Origin: Myxococcota bacterium
Lineage (GTDB): Bacteria; Myxococcota_A; UBA9160; UBA4427
Assembly (NCBI GenBank): GCA_041389495.1
Contig: JAWKRT010000002.1
Coordinates: 1,054,001-1,118,000 of the forward strand
Reading direction: 5' to 3'
Length of the DNA stretch: 64,000 nucleotides
The notes under the pieces are model-generated. The model ran no database searches. It had not been told where the DNA came from and worked only from the letters and a program-made list of their open reading frames with translations. Positions 35,793 through 44,941 of this stretch are shown here, piece after piece (positions within the stretch are counted from its first letter, which is position 1; the number at the start of each line of letters is the position of its first letter). The translations under genes were made by a program, and so were the position numbers.

Positions 35793-37058
35793 TCAGGCGC
35801 GCAGCGCGGCGAGCTTCACCACCTCGGTGCGGATCGGCTCGGGCTTCGTCTCGGGCAGCTGGAAGCGCCAGTCGACCTGCCCCTCGCCGCGGCCGCCCGT
35901 GTCGATCCAGTTCGGGTGCGCGGGGCCGGGATCGTCGTGCGCGACGACGATCTCGAAGCTCCCGTCCTCCTCCTTCACCGTCTGGCGCATGTTGAGCGAC
36001 ATGCGCCGCTGCGTGAAGTCGTAGGACTGTAGCCAGCGATTGACGAGGACGGCGCTCGCGAACGCGCACTTCGGGAAGCGCCCGCGCATCACGAGCGCCT
36101 CGTCCGGCGCGAGCCGGTAGCGCGCCGAGCTGTAGGAGTTGTCGACGGCGCCCCAGCCGCCGCCGTCGTCGGCGCCGCCCCAGAAGCTCGGCTCGCCGAA
36201 GCGGTTCCAGCCGCGGCCGAACCAGCTCGGGAGCTTCTCCTCGGGCCCGAAGAGCACGACGGTGTTGTCGCGCACGAACGACGCCATCGCGCGCAGCCTG
36301 CGCTCGATGCTCGCCTCGGTCGGCTCGGGACGCGGGCCGGGATCGACGACGGGCTCGATCGCGATCGGGATCTCCCAGCCCTTCGCCGCCGGCGCGTACT
36401 CCTGCTCGAGGAAGTAGTGGCGCGTGATGACGGCCTGCACGTCGGGGCGCGTCGGGATCCAGTTCGATTCGGGAACGCCGTCGGGGCGCGCGGGCGCGAG
36501 CACGAGCTCGTAGCTGCCGTCGGCGGCGCTCGCGTACTGGCGGTCGTTGCGGTGCGACACGACGTACGAGCCCCAGCCGCCTTCCTCCTTGCCGCCGTGC
36601 GTCGTCACCGAGCGGTAGACCTCGCCGCGGTGGCGGCCGCGGATGCGGTAGGCGCGGTCGCCGCGGATCGGCGCGTAGAAGTAGTAGGCGTCGGGGTTGC
36701 CGCCCATGAACTTGCGCCACGGCGTCTCGAGCCGGACGAGCAGCGGGCGCTCGGGGTCGTTCTCGAGGAAGAGGCGGTGCGCGGCGGCGACGAGGTGCAC
36801 GAGGTAGCGGTGGCCCTCGGCCACCTGCCACGGCGCCGTGAAGCCGCGCTCGGCGGTGACGAAGCGCGCGTCGAGGTCGCGCACGACGTCGAGCAGTGCG
36901 AGCAGCGCCGTGCGTGTCGGCGTCGCGGCGAGCTCGGGCGGCGACGTCGCCGCGGCCGCGCGCGCGCCGGCGAGCGGCGCGAGCGCCGTCGCGAGCCCGA
37001 GCGCGCCCGCACCCTCGAGGAAGGCGCGCCGTGCGGCGCTCGCGGGCTCGTCTCGCAT
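35793..37058 (-). CDS. DUF1214 domain-containing protein with Tat-like signal
   Basis: 421-residue exported protein. The N-terminus ARRAFLEGAGALGLATALAP has the twin-Arg/Phe-Leu arrangement of Tat signals. The C-terminal half resembles DUF1214 (GGWGAVDNSYSSARYRLAPDEALVM, followed by NRWLQSYDF and HPNWIDTGGRGEGQVDWRFQLP). The reaction of the family is unknown. It is divergent from the molybdopterin oxidoreductase at 37335, with 276 bp between them. ATG at 37058 is used. Confidence 0.83.
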   Translation of the reverse strand: MRDEPASAARRAFLEGAGALGLATALAPLAGARAAAATSPPELAATPTRTALLALLDVVRDLDARFVTAERGFTAPWQVAEGHRYLVHLVAAAHRLFLENDPERPLLVRLETPWRKFMGGNPDAYYFYAPIRGDRAYRIRGRHRGEVYRSVTTHGGKEEGGWGSYVVSHRNDRQYASAADGSYELVLAPARPDGVPESNWIPTRPDVQAVITRHYFLEQEYAPAAKGWEIPIAIEPVVDPGPRPEPTEASIERRLRAMASFVRDNTVVLFGPEEKLPSWFGRGWNRFGEPSFWGGADDGGGWGAVDNSYSSARYRLAPDEALVMRGRFPKCAFASAVLVNRWLQSYDFTQRRMSLNMRQTVKEEDGSFEIVVAHDDPGPAHPNWIDTGGRGEGQVDWRFQLPETKPEPIRTEVVKLAALRA

Positions 37059-37334
37059 CGCGGTGCTCCCCTCGCCGACGGCGCCGCGCGCGCTCGTCGC
37101 GCGCTCGCCTCGCGCCTTTCGGTCGTCGCGCGCGCGTCGCGCGCGCACGCCTCGCGGCGGAGCGCGCGCTCCTGCGGATCGCGCGTGCCCGCGGTCAAGC
37201 GTTCGGCGTAGAATGCGCGCTCGCGCCGCGAGCGGCCGCCGTCGCCGGCGTCGCGCGGCTCGCGCCGCGCCGTCCTCCGGCCCTCGACCGTTCCCGACGC
37301 CACCGACCCCGAACACCCGAAGCGGAGCCGCCCC

Positions 37335-39575
37335 ATGTCCACCGAAGTCGTCTACCGCTCCTGCCCGACCTGCGAGGCGAGCTGCGGCCTGCGCTGCGAG
37401 ATCGATCGCGAGGCGAAGCGCGTGCTCCGCATCGAGGGCGACCCCGACGACCCGCGCAGCCGCGGCTACCTGTGCCCCAAGGCGTACGCGATGAAGGAGA
37501 TCTTCGAGGATCCCGAGCGCCTGCGGCGCCCGCTGCGCAAGCGCGACGACGGCACGTGGGAGGAGATGGAGTGGGACGCCGCGCTCGACCTCGCGGCGTC
37601 GCGGCTGCGCGCGATCCGCGACGCGCACGGGCCGAACGCGAACGGCTACTACATCGGGAACCCGACGGGCCACAACGTCGGCGGGCAGGTCTACATCCCG
37701 GCGCTGATCGGCGGCCTCGCGAACACGCAGCGGAGCTTCTCCGCGGCGACGATGGACCAGTTCCCGCAGAACGTCGCGCTCCACCTGATGACGGGCGACG
37801 GCTGGATGTTCCCGATCCCCGACCTCGATCGCACCGACTACTTCGTGTGCATGGGCGGCAACCCGCTCGTGTCGCAGGGCAGCCTCATGTCGGCGCCGAA
37901 CGCGAAGAAGCGGCTCGAGGCCATCCGCGCGCGCGGCGGCAAGGTGGTCGTCGTCGACCCGCGCCGCACGGAGACGGCGGAGATCGCGAGCGAGCACGTC
38001 TTCATCAAGCCGGGCGCCGACGCCTACTTCCTGCTCGCGGTGTGCAACGTGCTCTTCGCCGACGGGCTCGTCGACCCAGGACGCCTCGCCGCGTTCACCG
38101 ACGGCGTCGAGGAGGTCGAGGCCCTCGTGCGCGAGTTCCCGCCCGAGTCCGTCGCGACCGCGACGGGCGTCGACCCGCACGTCACGCGCCGACTCGCGCA
38201 CGAGTTCGCGGCGTCGAAGGGCGCCTGGTACGGGCGCATCGGCCTGTGCACGCAGGAGTTCGGGACGCTCGCGAGCTGGCTCGTCGTGGTCGTCAACGCG
38301 CTCACCGGGCGCCTCGACGCCGAGGGCGGGATGATGTTCCCGCGCCCGGCGACGGGCCGCGGCGAGGCCGGCCGGCCGGTCGAGCCCTTCGCGCACGCGC
38401 GCTACCGCACCGTCGCGCGCGGCGTGCCGGAGGTCGCGGGCCAGGTGCCGTGCGGGGTCATGGCCGAGGAGATCGAGCGCGCGAGCGCCGGCGAGCAGCG
38501 CATGCGCGGGCTCGTCACGGTGTGCGGCAACCCCGTGCTCTCCGCGCCGAACGGCGAGCGTCTCGCGAAGGCGCTCGACGAGCTCGAGTTCATGGTGTCG
38601 GTCGACATCTACCTGAACGAGACGACGCGGCACGCGGACCTGATCCTGCCGAGCACCGTGCAGCTCGAGCACGACAACTACGACTTCCTGTTCGAGTCGA
38701 CCGCGGTGCGGAACTTCGCGCGCTACTCGCCGCGCTTCTTCGAGCCCGACGACGACCAGCGCCCGCACTGGTGGATCCTGCGCGAGCTCGGCGCGCGGCT
38801 CGCGGGCGTCGAGGGGCGCGTCGTCGACGACATGATGGTCGGCGGGCTCCTCGCGATGGCGGTCGGACCCGGCACGAAGCACCCGGGCGTCGCGCCCGAG
38901 GAGGCGCGCGTGAAGCTCGGCGACGAGGAGGGCCCGATGCGGCTCGTCGACGCGATGGTGCGCGTCGGCCCGTACGGCGACGGCTTCGACGACGCGCGCG
39001 AGGGGCTCGGCCTCGCGAAGCTGCGCGCGGCGGAGCACGGCGTCGACCTCGGCCCGCTCGCGCCGCGCCTTCCGGAGGCGCTCGCGACGCCCGACGCGCG
39101 CCTGCACCTCGCGCCCGACTACCTGCTCGCGGACGTGCCGCGGCTGCGCGCGGGCCTCGCGGAGCGCAGCCGCGACGGCGGCCTCGTGCTCGTCGGCCGC
39201 CGGCAGGTGCGCAACATGAACTCGTGGCTCCACAACCTGCCCGCGCTCGCGAAGGGCCGCGACCGCTGCACGCTGCTCGTGAGCCCGAAGGACGCGACGC
39301 GCCTCGGGCTCGCGACGCGCGGCCGCGCGCGCGTGCGCTCGCGCGTCGGCGAGGTGGAGGTGGCCGTCGAGGTCACGGACGAGATGATGCCGGGCGTCGT
39401 GAGCCTGCCGCACGGCTTCGGGCACGGGCTCGTCGGGACGCGCATGCGCGTCGCCGCCGAGAAGCAGCCCGGCGCGTGCTCGAACTACCTGACGGACGAG
39501 GTGCCGCTCGACGTCCCTTCCGGCACGCACGTCGCGAACGGGATCCCGGTCGAGGTCGTCGCCGTCCCCGCCTGA
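37335..39575 (+). CDS. Molybdopterin-dependent oxidoreductase (formate dehydrogenase/DMSO reductase superfamily)
   Basis: 746-residue cytosolic-type molybdo-bis(MGD) enzyme with no export signal. The N-terminal 4Fe-4S site uses Cys10, Cys13, Cys17 and Cys47 (C-x2-C-x3-C, then YLCPKA). Further landmarks are VVVDPRRTETAEIASEHVFIKPGAD and the C-terminal cofactor domain SNYLTDEVPLDVPSGTHVANGIPVEV. No Sec or Cys ligand of the formate-dehydrogenase type is evident near the metal site. No small subunit is adjacent, so the electron partner is unknown. ATG at 37335. A TAGAAT box at 37209-37214 may be the -10 of its promoter. Confidence 0.9.
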   Translation: MSTEVVYRSCPTCEASCGLRCEIDREAKRVLRIEGDPDDPRSRGYLCPKAYAMKEIFEDPERLRRPLRKRDDGTWEEMEWDAALDLAASRLRAIRDAHGPNANGYYIGNPTGHNVGGQVYIPALIGGLANTQRSFSAATMDQFPQNVALHLMTGDGWMFPIPDLDRTDYFVCMGGNPLVSQGSLMSAPNAKKRLEAIRARGGKVVVVDPRRTETAEIASEHVFIKPGADAYFLLAVCNVLFADGLVDPGRLAAFTDGVEEVEALVREFPPESVATATGVDPHVTRRLAHEFAASKGAWYGRIGLCTQEFGTLASWLVVVVNALTGRLDAEGGMMFPRPATGRGEAGRPVEPFAHARYRTVARGVPEVAGQVPCGVMAEEIERASAGEQRMRGLVTVCGNPVLSAPNGERLAKALDELEFMVSVDIYLNETTRHADLILPSTVQLEHDNYDFLFESTAVRNFARYSPRFFEPDDDQRPHWWILRELGARLAGVEGRVVDDMMVGGLLAMAVGPGTKHPGVAPEEARVKLGDEEGPMRLVDAMVRVGPYGDGFDDAREGLGLAKLRAAEHGVDLGPLAPRLPEALATPDARLHLAPDYLLADVPRLRAGLAERSRDGGLVLVGRRQVRNMNSWLHNLPALAKGRDRCTLLVSPKDATRLGLATRGRARVRSRVGEVEVAVEVTDEMMPGVVSLPHGFGHGLVGTRMRVAAEKQPGACSNYLTDEVPLDVPSGTHVANGIPVEVVAVPA

Positions 39576-39592
39576 GGCGCGCGCGATCGACG

Positions 39593-40882
39593 CTAGGCGT
39601 CGCGCCCCGGTCGTCCGGGCGTGAACGCGCACGGCATGCGCTTGATCCCGTGGATGAAGTTCGACAGCAGCCGGTCGGGCTCGCCCGTGATCTCGAGGTC
39701 CGGCAGGCGGCGGAAGATCTCGCGGAACATCACGCGGATCTCGCGCCGCGCGAGGTTCGCGCCGAGGCAGTGGTGCGGCCCGGGCCCGCCGAAGCCCACG
39801 TGCTCGTTCGGGTCGCGCGTCACGTCGAAGCGGAACGGGTCGGTGAAGACGTCCTCGTCGCGGTTGGCCGAGGCGTAGAAGAGCAGCGCCTTGTCGCCCT
39901 CGCGGAGCAGCGTGTCGCCGAGGCGGTGGTCGCGCGTCAGCGTCCGCCGCATGAAGATGACGGGCGACGACCAGCGCACGATCTCGTCGACCGCCGTCTC
40001 CGCGACGCCCTCGAAGTCCGCCGCCCACTTCGCGCGCTCGGCGGGGTGGTCGCAGAGCGCCTTCATGCCGTGGCTGATGGCGTTGCGCGTCGTCTCGTTG
40101 CCCGCGACGACGAGCAGGATGAAGAACGAGAGCACCTCCTCGCTCGTGAGCACGTCCGTGTCGCCCTCGAACGCGTGGAGGAGCTGGCTCGTGAGGTCGT
40201 CGCGCGGGTTCTTCTTGCGGTCCTCGGCCATCTCGCGCATGAGCGCGGCGAGCTCGCCGCCCGCCGTCATCGCCGCGGCGAGCGGGTTCTCGCCCTCCGG
40301 CACGAACTCCGGGTCGGTCAGGCCGAGGATCAGGTTCGTCTTGTCGAACACGAAGCGCTGCTGGCTGTCCGGGATGCCCATCATCTCGCAGATGATCTCG
40401 AGCGGGAGCGGCGCGGCGATGTCGGCGACGAAGTCGCACTCGCCGCGCTCGACGACGCGGTCGACGATCGCGCGCGCGCGGCGGTCGATGCCGGCCTCGA
40501 CCGCGCCGAGCGCGCGCGGCGTGAAGCCGCGCGAGACGATGCGGCGCTGTCGGCCGTGGCGCGGATCGTCCATGTTGATCATGCCGCCGAAGAACTCGAG
40601 CATCGGCTCGGGCATGTCGGCGATCGACGTCGCGCCGCGCCCCGAGCTGAACACCGCGGGGAGCCGGCTCGCCTCGAGCACGTGCGCGTGCTTCGTGAGC
40701 GCCCAGTAGCCCGGGCCCTTCGGCAGCGGCAGCGTCTCCGGCATCACCTCCTCGAAGAAGCGCACGGGCGCCTCCCGTCGCAGCGTCGCGAACGCACCCT
40801 CGCGCTCGGGCATCGGCCGCCGCCAGAAGTCGAGCTGCGAGAGGTCGATCTCGTCGAGCGGAAGGACGGACTGCGGCTGCAT
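39593..40882 (-). CDS. Cytochrome P450
   Basis: 429-residue bacterial P450 monooxygenase. The oxygen-binding helix reads VVAGNETTRNAISHG, the E-x-x-R motif is EIVR, and the heme loop is GFGGPGPHHCLG with the thiolate Cys372. Its pattern (IFMRRTLTRD, NETTRN) resembles CYP125/CYP142-like enzymes that oxidise steroid side chains; that subfamily call is tentative. ATG at 40882 has GAGAGGAG upstream. It is divergent from a SnoaL-like gene, with a TTGAGC promoter-like element between them. Confidence 0.93.
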   Translation of the reverse strand: MQPQSVLPLDEIDLSQLDFWRRPMPEREGAFATLRREAPVRFFEEVMPETLPLPKGPGYWALTKHAHVLEASRLPAVFSSGRGATSIADMPEPMLEFFGGMINMDDPRHGRQRRIVSRGFTPRALGAVEAGIDRRARAIVDRVVERGECDFVADIAAPLPLEIICEMMGIPDSQQRFVFDKTNLILGLTDPEFVPEGENPLAAAMTAGGELAALMREMAEDRKKNPRDDLTSQLLHAFEGDTDVLTSEEVLSFFILLVVAGNETTRNAISHGMKALCDHPAERAKWAADFEGVAETAVDEIVRWSSPVIFMRRTLTRDHRLGDTLLREGDKALLFYASANRDEDVFTDPFRFDVTRDPNEHVGFGGPGPHHCLGANLARREIRVMFREIFRRLPDLEITGEPDRLLSNFIHGIKRMPCAFTPGRPGRDA

Positions 40883-40997
40883 GGGCTCCTCTCTCCTCGG
40901 CGCCCCCGACCGCGTCGAGGGCCTCGCGAGCGTGCGCGGGCGCGTGCGCGGGGGCGGAGCATGCCCGAGCCGGTCGCGCCGCGCCCGCGCGCGGGGC

Positions 40998-41027
40998 TTG
41001 AGCCGGGCGTGCCGCTCGTGAAAGGAT
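40998..41027 (+). promoter_or_regulatory. Candidate promoter for the SnoaL/DapB-like pair
   Basis: TTGAGC (40998-41003), 18 bp spacer, AAGGAT (41022-41027). Weak -10 (3/6) but well placed for a leader of about 20 bases before the ATG at 41054. Confidence 0.3.
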
Positions 41028-41053
41028 CGCCGCTCCACGAGGAGACGAACCGC

Positions 41054-41557
41054 ATGGCCTTTCCCGAGTCCGAGATCCGCGCGGCGCTCGGCCGCTACCT
41101 CGCGCTGCGCGAGCGCATCGACCGCGGCGAGCTGCCGTGGTCGGCGCTCGCCGACTGCTTCACCGACGACGTCGTGTTCATCGACCCGGCCTGGGGGCGC
41201 ATCGAGGGCAAGCCCGCGCTGCGCACCTTCCTCGACGAGAGCATGGCGGGGCTCGACGACTGGACCTTCCCCGAGCTGTGGAACTTCGTCGACGGCAACC
41301 GGCTGGTGACGTGCTTCGCGCAGCGCATGGGCACGCGCGCCGACGGCACGTCGATCGAGTGCATCGGGATCTCGACGCTCTACTACGCCGGCGACGGGCT
41401 CTTCTGCTACGAGCACGACCTCATGAACATGGGCGAGGTCGACCAGCTCATGCGCGAGATGAAGTGGCGCCCGCCGGAGGGGTTCCACTTCCCGCCGAAG
41501 CAGCCCGTCCGCGACACGTCGCTGCCGAAGGGCCGCGAGCACCTGGCGAAGGGGTAG
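41054..41557 (+). CDS. SnoaL-like/NTF2-fold protein
   Basis: 167-residue NTF2-like protein with the family strand DCFTDDVVFIDPAWGRIEGKPALRTFL and IGISTLYYAGDGLFCYEHDLMN. Members are small enzymes or binding proteins (polyketide cyclases, steroid isomerase-like). ATG has GAGGAG upstream. It ends six bases before a DapB-like gene and is divergent from the P450, so a shared role in hydrophobic-substrate oxidation is likely but unproven. Confidence 0.85.
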   Translation: MAFPESEIRAALGRYLALRERIDRGELPWSALADCFTDDVVFIDPAWGRIEGKPALRTFLDESMAGLDDWTFPELWNFVDGNRLVTCFAQRMGTRADGTSIECIGISTLYYAGDGLFCYEHDLMNMGEVDQLMREMKWRPPEGFHFPPKQPVRDTSLPKGREHLAKG

Positions 41558-41563
41558 GGCGCC

Positions 41564-42670
41564 GTGGCCGGAGTGCGCGACGCCGCGCGGCGCCCGCTGC
41601 GCGTGATCCAGTGGTCCACCGGCAATGCGGGGCGCTGCGCGGTGCGCGGCATCGTGCGGCACCCCGACCTCGAGCTCGTCGGCCTCCACGCGCACGCGGC
41701 CGACAAGCAGGGGCGCGACGCCGCCGAGCTCGCCGGGCTCGACGCGCCGACCGGCGTGCGCGCGACGAACGACGTCGATGCGCTGCTCGCGCTCGACGCC
41801 GACTGCGTCTGCTACATGGCGCAGGGCGAGACGCGCGTGCGCGAGACCGTCGAGGAGCTGGCGCGCATCCTGCGCTCCGGCAAGAACGTCGTGAACACGT
41901 CGCTCGTCTCGCTCTGCTATCCGGCGTTCAGCCCGAAGATCCGCGACGAGCTCGCGCGGGCGTGCGCGGACGGCGGAACGACCTTCCTCACCTCGGGCTT
42001 CGACCCGGGCTTCTCCGGCGACTGGATCCCGCTCGCGCTCGCGTCGACGTGCGAGCGCGTCGACTCGATCCGCGTCACCGAGTGCATGGACTACTCGACG
42101 TACGAGGACCCGGGCTTCACGGGCGTCTTCTTCGGCTACGGCCGGCCGCTCGACTACGCCGCGCCGCTGCTGCAGCCCGGCATGCTGCGCGGCGGCTGGG
42201 GCTGCATGGTGCTCCTGCTCGCGGATGCGCTCGGCGTGACGCTCGACGAGATCCGCGAGGTGCACGAGCGGTTGCCCGCGCCGGAGTCGTTCGACACGAA
42301 GATGGGCCGCATCGAGAAGGGCACCTGCGCGGGAGTGCGCTTCGAGGTGCAGGGCATCGTCGACGGGCGGCCCGCGCTCGTCGCCGCGCACGTGAACCGG
42401 CTGCGCCAGGACATCGGCCCGCACTGGGACCGCCTCTCGGGCGACAAGCACTCGGGCTACCGCATCGAGGTGAAGGGCTCGCCGTCGCTCACGTGCGAGA
42501 TCGAGCCCGTCGGCGACGACGGCGACCACAACACGGCGGGCATCCTCGGCACGGCGATGCGCGTCGTGAACGCGATCCCGGCCGTGTGCGCGCACGCACC
42601 GGGCGTGATCTCGACGCTCGATCTGCCCGTGTTCACCGCGCGCGGGATCGGCGGACGCGCGCGTCGCTAG
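41564..42670 (+). CDS. DapB-like NAD(P)-binding protein
   Basis: 368-residue protein with a Rossmann N-terminus (VIQWSTGNAGRCAVRGIVRHP) resembling dihydrodipicolinate reductase N-terminal-domain and diaminopentanoate dehydrogenase-like proteins. Similar genes are frequent in steroid- and terpenoid-degrading bacteria, where their role is unclear. GTG at 41564 lies six bases after the SnoaL-like stop. The stop interleaves with that of the convergent acyl-CoA dehydrogenase in CTAG. Confidence 0.85.
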   Translation: MAGVRDAARRPLRVIQWSTGNAGRCAVRGIVRHPDLELVGLHAHAADKQGRDAAELAGLDAPTGVRATNDVDALLALDADCVCYMAQGETRVRETVEELARILRSGKNVVNTSLVSLCYPAFSPKIRDELARACADGGTTFLTSGFDPGFSGDWIPLALASTCERVDSIRVTECMDYSTYEDPGFTGVFFGYGRPLDYAAPLLQPGMLRGGWGCMVLLLADALGVTLDEIREVHERLPAPESFDTKMGRIEKGTCAGVRFEVQGIVDGRPALVAAHVNRLRQDIGPHWDRLSGDKHSGYRIEVKGSPSLTCEIEPVGDDGDHNTAGILGTAMRVVNAIPAVCAHAPGVISTLDLPVFTARGIGGRARR

Positions 42671-44778
42671 GCGAGCGCGCGCCAGGCGCGAATGCCGCGC
42701 GGCGCGCGTCCGCTCCGGGCGATCGCGGCGCCGAGCTCCGCCTCGAGCGCGAAGCGGCTCCCGAGGACGGCGTCGAGAACGTGGATGCGCCGCGCGAGGC
42801 GCGGGTGGGCGTGCTCGCGCGTGAAGCCGATGGCGCCGAAGCACTGGAGCGCGCGCTGCGCGACGGCGAGCCCCGCGCGGCCGGCGAACGCCTTGGCGAT
42901 CGCGGCGAGCTGCGCGTCGTCGCCGGCCGTCCACTGCTCGATCGCCGAGCGGCACAGCTCGTCCGTGCCCGACACGTCGACGTAGGACTCCGAGAGCAGG
43001 TGCTGGACGGCCTGGAACGAGGCGAGCGGCTGGCCGAACTGCTGCCGCTCGTTCGCGTGTGCGATCGCGAGCGAGAGGAGCTCCTTCGCGGCGCCGAGCA
43101 TCGCGTGTGCGGCGCCGATGCGCGCGAGCGCGAGCGCGCGCGCATCGCCGCCGGCGTCGACCTCGACGCCGCGCGCGCGCGCGCCCGCGCCGGAGACGCG
43201 CGCGACGAGCGCCGCGTCGACCGCGGCCGGCGCGTGCGGTGCACACTCGCGCGCGTCGAAGCCGCGCGCGCTTCCGGCGCCCGGCACGACGAGGTGCCGC
43301 GTGCGCGCGTCCCAGCCGAGCGCGGCCACCGCGTCGGGCGCGCCGTCGGAGGCCACGGCGAACGCGAGGTCGGCGGCGTCCGCGCCGAGCGCGTCGGCGT
43401 ACGCGCTCGCGCGCACGCCCGCGAGCGCCGGGCTCGCGACGCCCGCCGCGCCCTCGCGCTCGAACCACGCGGCGAACGCCGCGGCGCCGAGGGCGTCCTG
43501 CGGTCGCGCCGCGAACGCCCACCAGTCGAGCCCGTCGAGCGCGGCGCGCGCGTCACCCGCCTTGTCGAGCGCGTCGGACACGCTCGCGCGCACCGCGGCG
43601 AGCTCGTCGTCGTTCGCGCGCGGGTCGACGAAGCCGCCGCGCGAGACGAGCAGCTTCGCGATGACGTTGAGCTGGATCGGGCGCGCGCCGCCGTACACGC
43701 TCGCCGCGCGCGAGTACTCGTACTGCTCCTGCCAGCGCGCGGCCTCGTCGATCTCGCCGAGGTCGAGCCCGGGTGACAGCACCTCGCGCGCGACGTCGTA
43801 GAAGCGCTGCTCGGCGTCGATCACGGCGACCTTCGAGACGGAGGCCTCGGGGCCCGGCTGCTCGCCGCGCGCGAGCGTCTCCATCACGGCGCGCGAACGG
43901 CACCGGAGTGCGACGAGCCGCGCGAGCGCGTCGCCGAGGTCGGCCTCGCGTCCGCGCGCGCCGGGGCGCGCGGCGAGCGCCTCGAGCCGCGGCAGGATCT
44001 CGCAGCTGCGGATCCACGCATAGCTTCCGCGCTCGCCCGCGAGGATGTGCATGGCGACCGCCCAGCCCTCGCCCTCGGCGCCGATCCGCTGCTCGGCGCC
44101 GACGCGCACGCCGTCGAAGAACACCTCCGCGAGCTCGGGGCTTCCGTTCGGGTGCTCGATCGGGCGCACGTCGATGCCGGGCTCGTCGAGCGGGATCGCG
44201 AAGGCAGAGAGCCCGCGGTGGCGGTCCTCGGGCGCGCCCGTGCGCGCGAGCAGCAGCACGTGGCTCGCCCACTTCGCCCAGCTCGTCCAGATCTTGTGGC
44301 CGTCGACGACGTAGTCGCCGCGCGCGTCGCGCGCGGCGCGCGTGCGCAGCGCGGCGAGGTCGGAGCCGGCGGTCGGCTCGGAGAAGCCCTGGCACCAGAG
44401 CAGGTCGCCGCGCAGCGTCGGTGCGGCCAGACGCTCGCGCAGCGCGGGGCTCGCGAAGCGCTCGAAGGCGGGAATCAGGACCTCGAGGTGCTCGAAGACG
44501 AAGCGCGGCGGGTAGCCGGCCTCCTCGAGCAGGTCGATCACGACGGCGCGGTGGAGGATGTCGCCGCCGAGGCCGCCGCAGGCGGGCGACCAGCCGCAGC
44601 GCGCCCAGCCCGCGTCGAAGAGCTCGCGCTGCAGGGCGCGCGCCTGCGCGACGCGCGCGTCGACGTCCTCGAGGACGCGGCGATGGCGGGCGTGGGCGGA
44701 GGCGCGTTCGTCGAGCCAGGCGCGGAACGCGCTCGCGAAGGCGTCGAGGGGGAGGGCGGCGGTCGCGGCGTCGGCCAT
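42667..44778 (-). CDS. Fused two-domain acyl-CoA dehydrogenase
   Basis: 703-residue protein made of two acyl-CoA dehydrogenase halves. Residues 1-400 include the FAD/substrate motifs CQGFSEPTAGSDLA and DGHKIWTSWAKWA. Residues 410-703 are a second, shorter ACAD module with ANERQQFGQPLASFQAVQHLL and CFGAIGFTREHAHP. This arrangement and length match the FadE34-type fused enzymes that act on cholesterol and bile-acid side chains. ATG at 44778 has no Shine-Dalgarno site, and a TAGGCT box (44791-44786) just upstream would make the mRNA nearly leaderless. Substrate by analogy only. Confidence 0.92.
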   Translation of the reverse strand: MADAATAALPLDAFASAFRAWLDERASAHARHRRVLEDVDARVAQARALQRELFDAGWARCGWSPACGGLGGDILHRAVVIDLLEEAGYPPRFVFEHLEVLIPAFERFASPALRERLAAPTLRGDLLWCQGFSEPTAGSDLAALRTRAARDARGDYVVDGHKIWTSWAKWASHVLLLARTGAPEDRHRGLSAFAIPLDEPGIDVRPIEHPNGSPELAEVFFDGVRVGAEQRIGAEGEGWAVAMHILAGERGSYAWIRSCEILPRLEALAARPGARGREADLGDALARLVALRCRSRAVMETLARGEQPGPEASVSKVAVIDAEQRFYDVAREVLSPGLDLGEIDEAARWQEQYEYSRAASVYGGARPIQLNVIAKLLVSRGGFVDPRANDDELAAVRASVSDALDKAGDARAALDGLDWWAFAARPQDALGAAAFAAWFEREGAAGVASPALAGVRASAYADALGADAADLAFAVASDGAPDAVAALGWDARTRHLVVPGAGSARGFDARECAPHAPAAVDAALVARVSGAGARARGVEVDAGGDARALALARIGAAHAMLGAAKELLSLAIAHANERQQFGQPLASFQAVQHLLSESYVDVSGTDELCRSAIEQWTAGDDAQLAAIAKAFAGRAGLAVAQRALQCFGAIGFTREHAHPRLARRIHVLDAVLGSRFALEAELGAAIARSGRAPRGIRAWRALA

Positions 44779-44880
44779 CGCCGCGAGCCTACACCGACGC
44801 CGGTCGCGTCCGGGGCGCGAAGCGCGGCGGTCGGGGAGCGCGCTCCGCGCGCGCGGAGAGGCGCGGGCCCCGAACGACGA

Positions 44881-44912
44881 AGCGCCGGGAGACGCTGCCG
44901 TCTCCCGGCGCT
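44881..44912 (-). terminator. Strong stem-loop terminator after the 44942-45460 gene
   Basis: Perfect 14 bp inverted repeat (AGCGCCGGGAGACG with CGTCTCCCGGCGCT) and a four-base CTGC loop, located 29 bases past the TAG of the secreted-protein gene and before the acyl-CoA dehydrogenase. On the minus strand it is followed by TTCGTCGTTC, a weak U-rich run. Confidence 0.65.
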
Positions 44913-44941
44913 CGTGCGAGCCGCGCGGTGCGCGATCGGTG

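Noticed and set aside
20943..37214. TACGAT at 20943-20948 and TAGAAT at 37209-37214 share the downstream bases GCGCGCTCGCG, suggesting a common regulator.
   Set aside because: No matching -35 boxes were found and the downstream similarity is a common GC-rich run.
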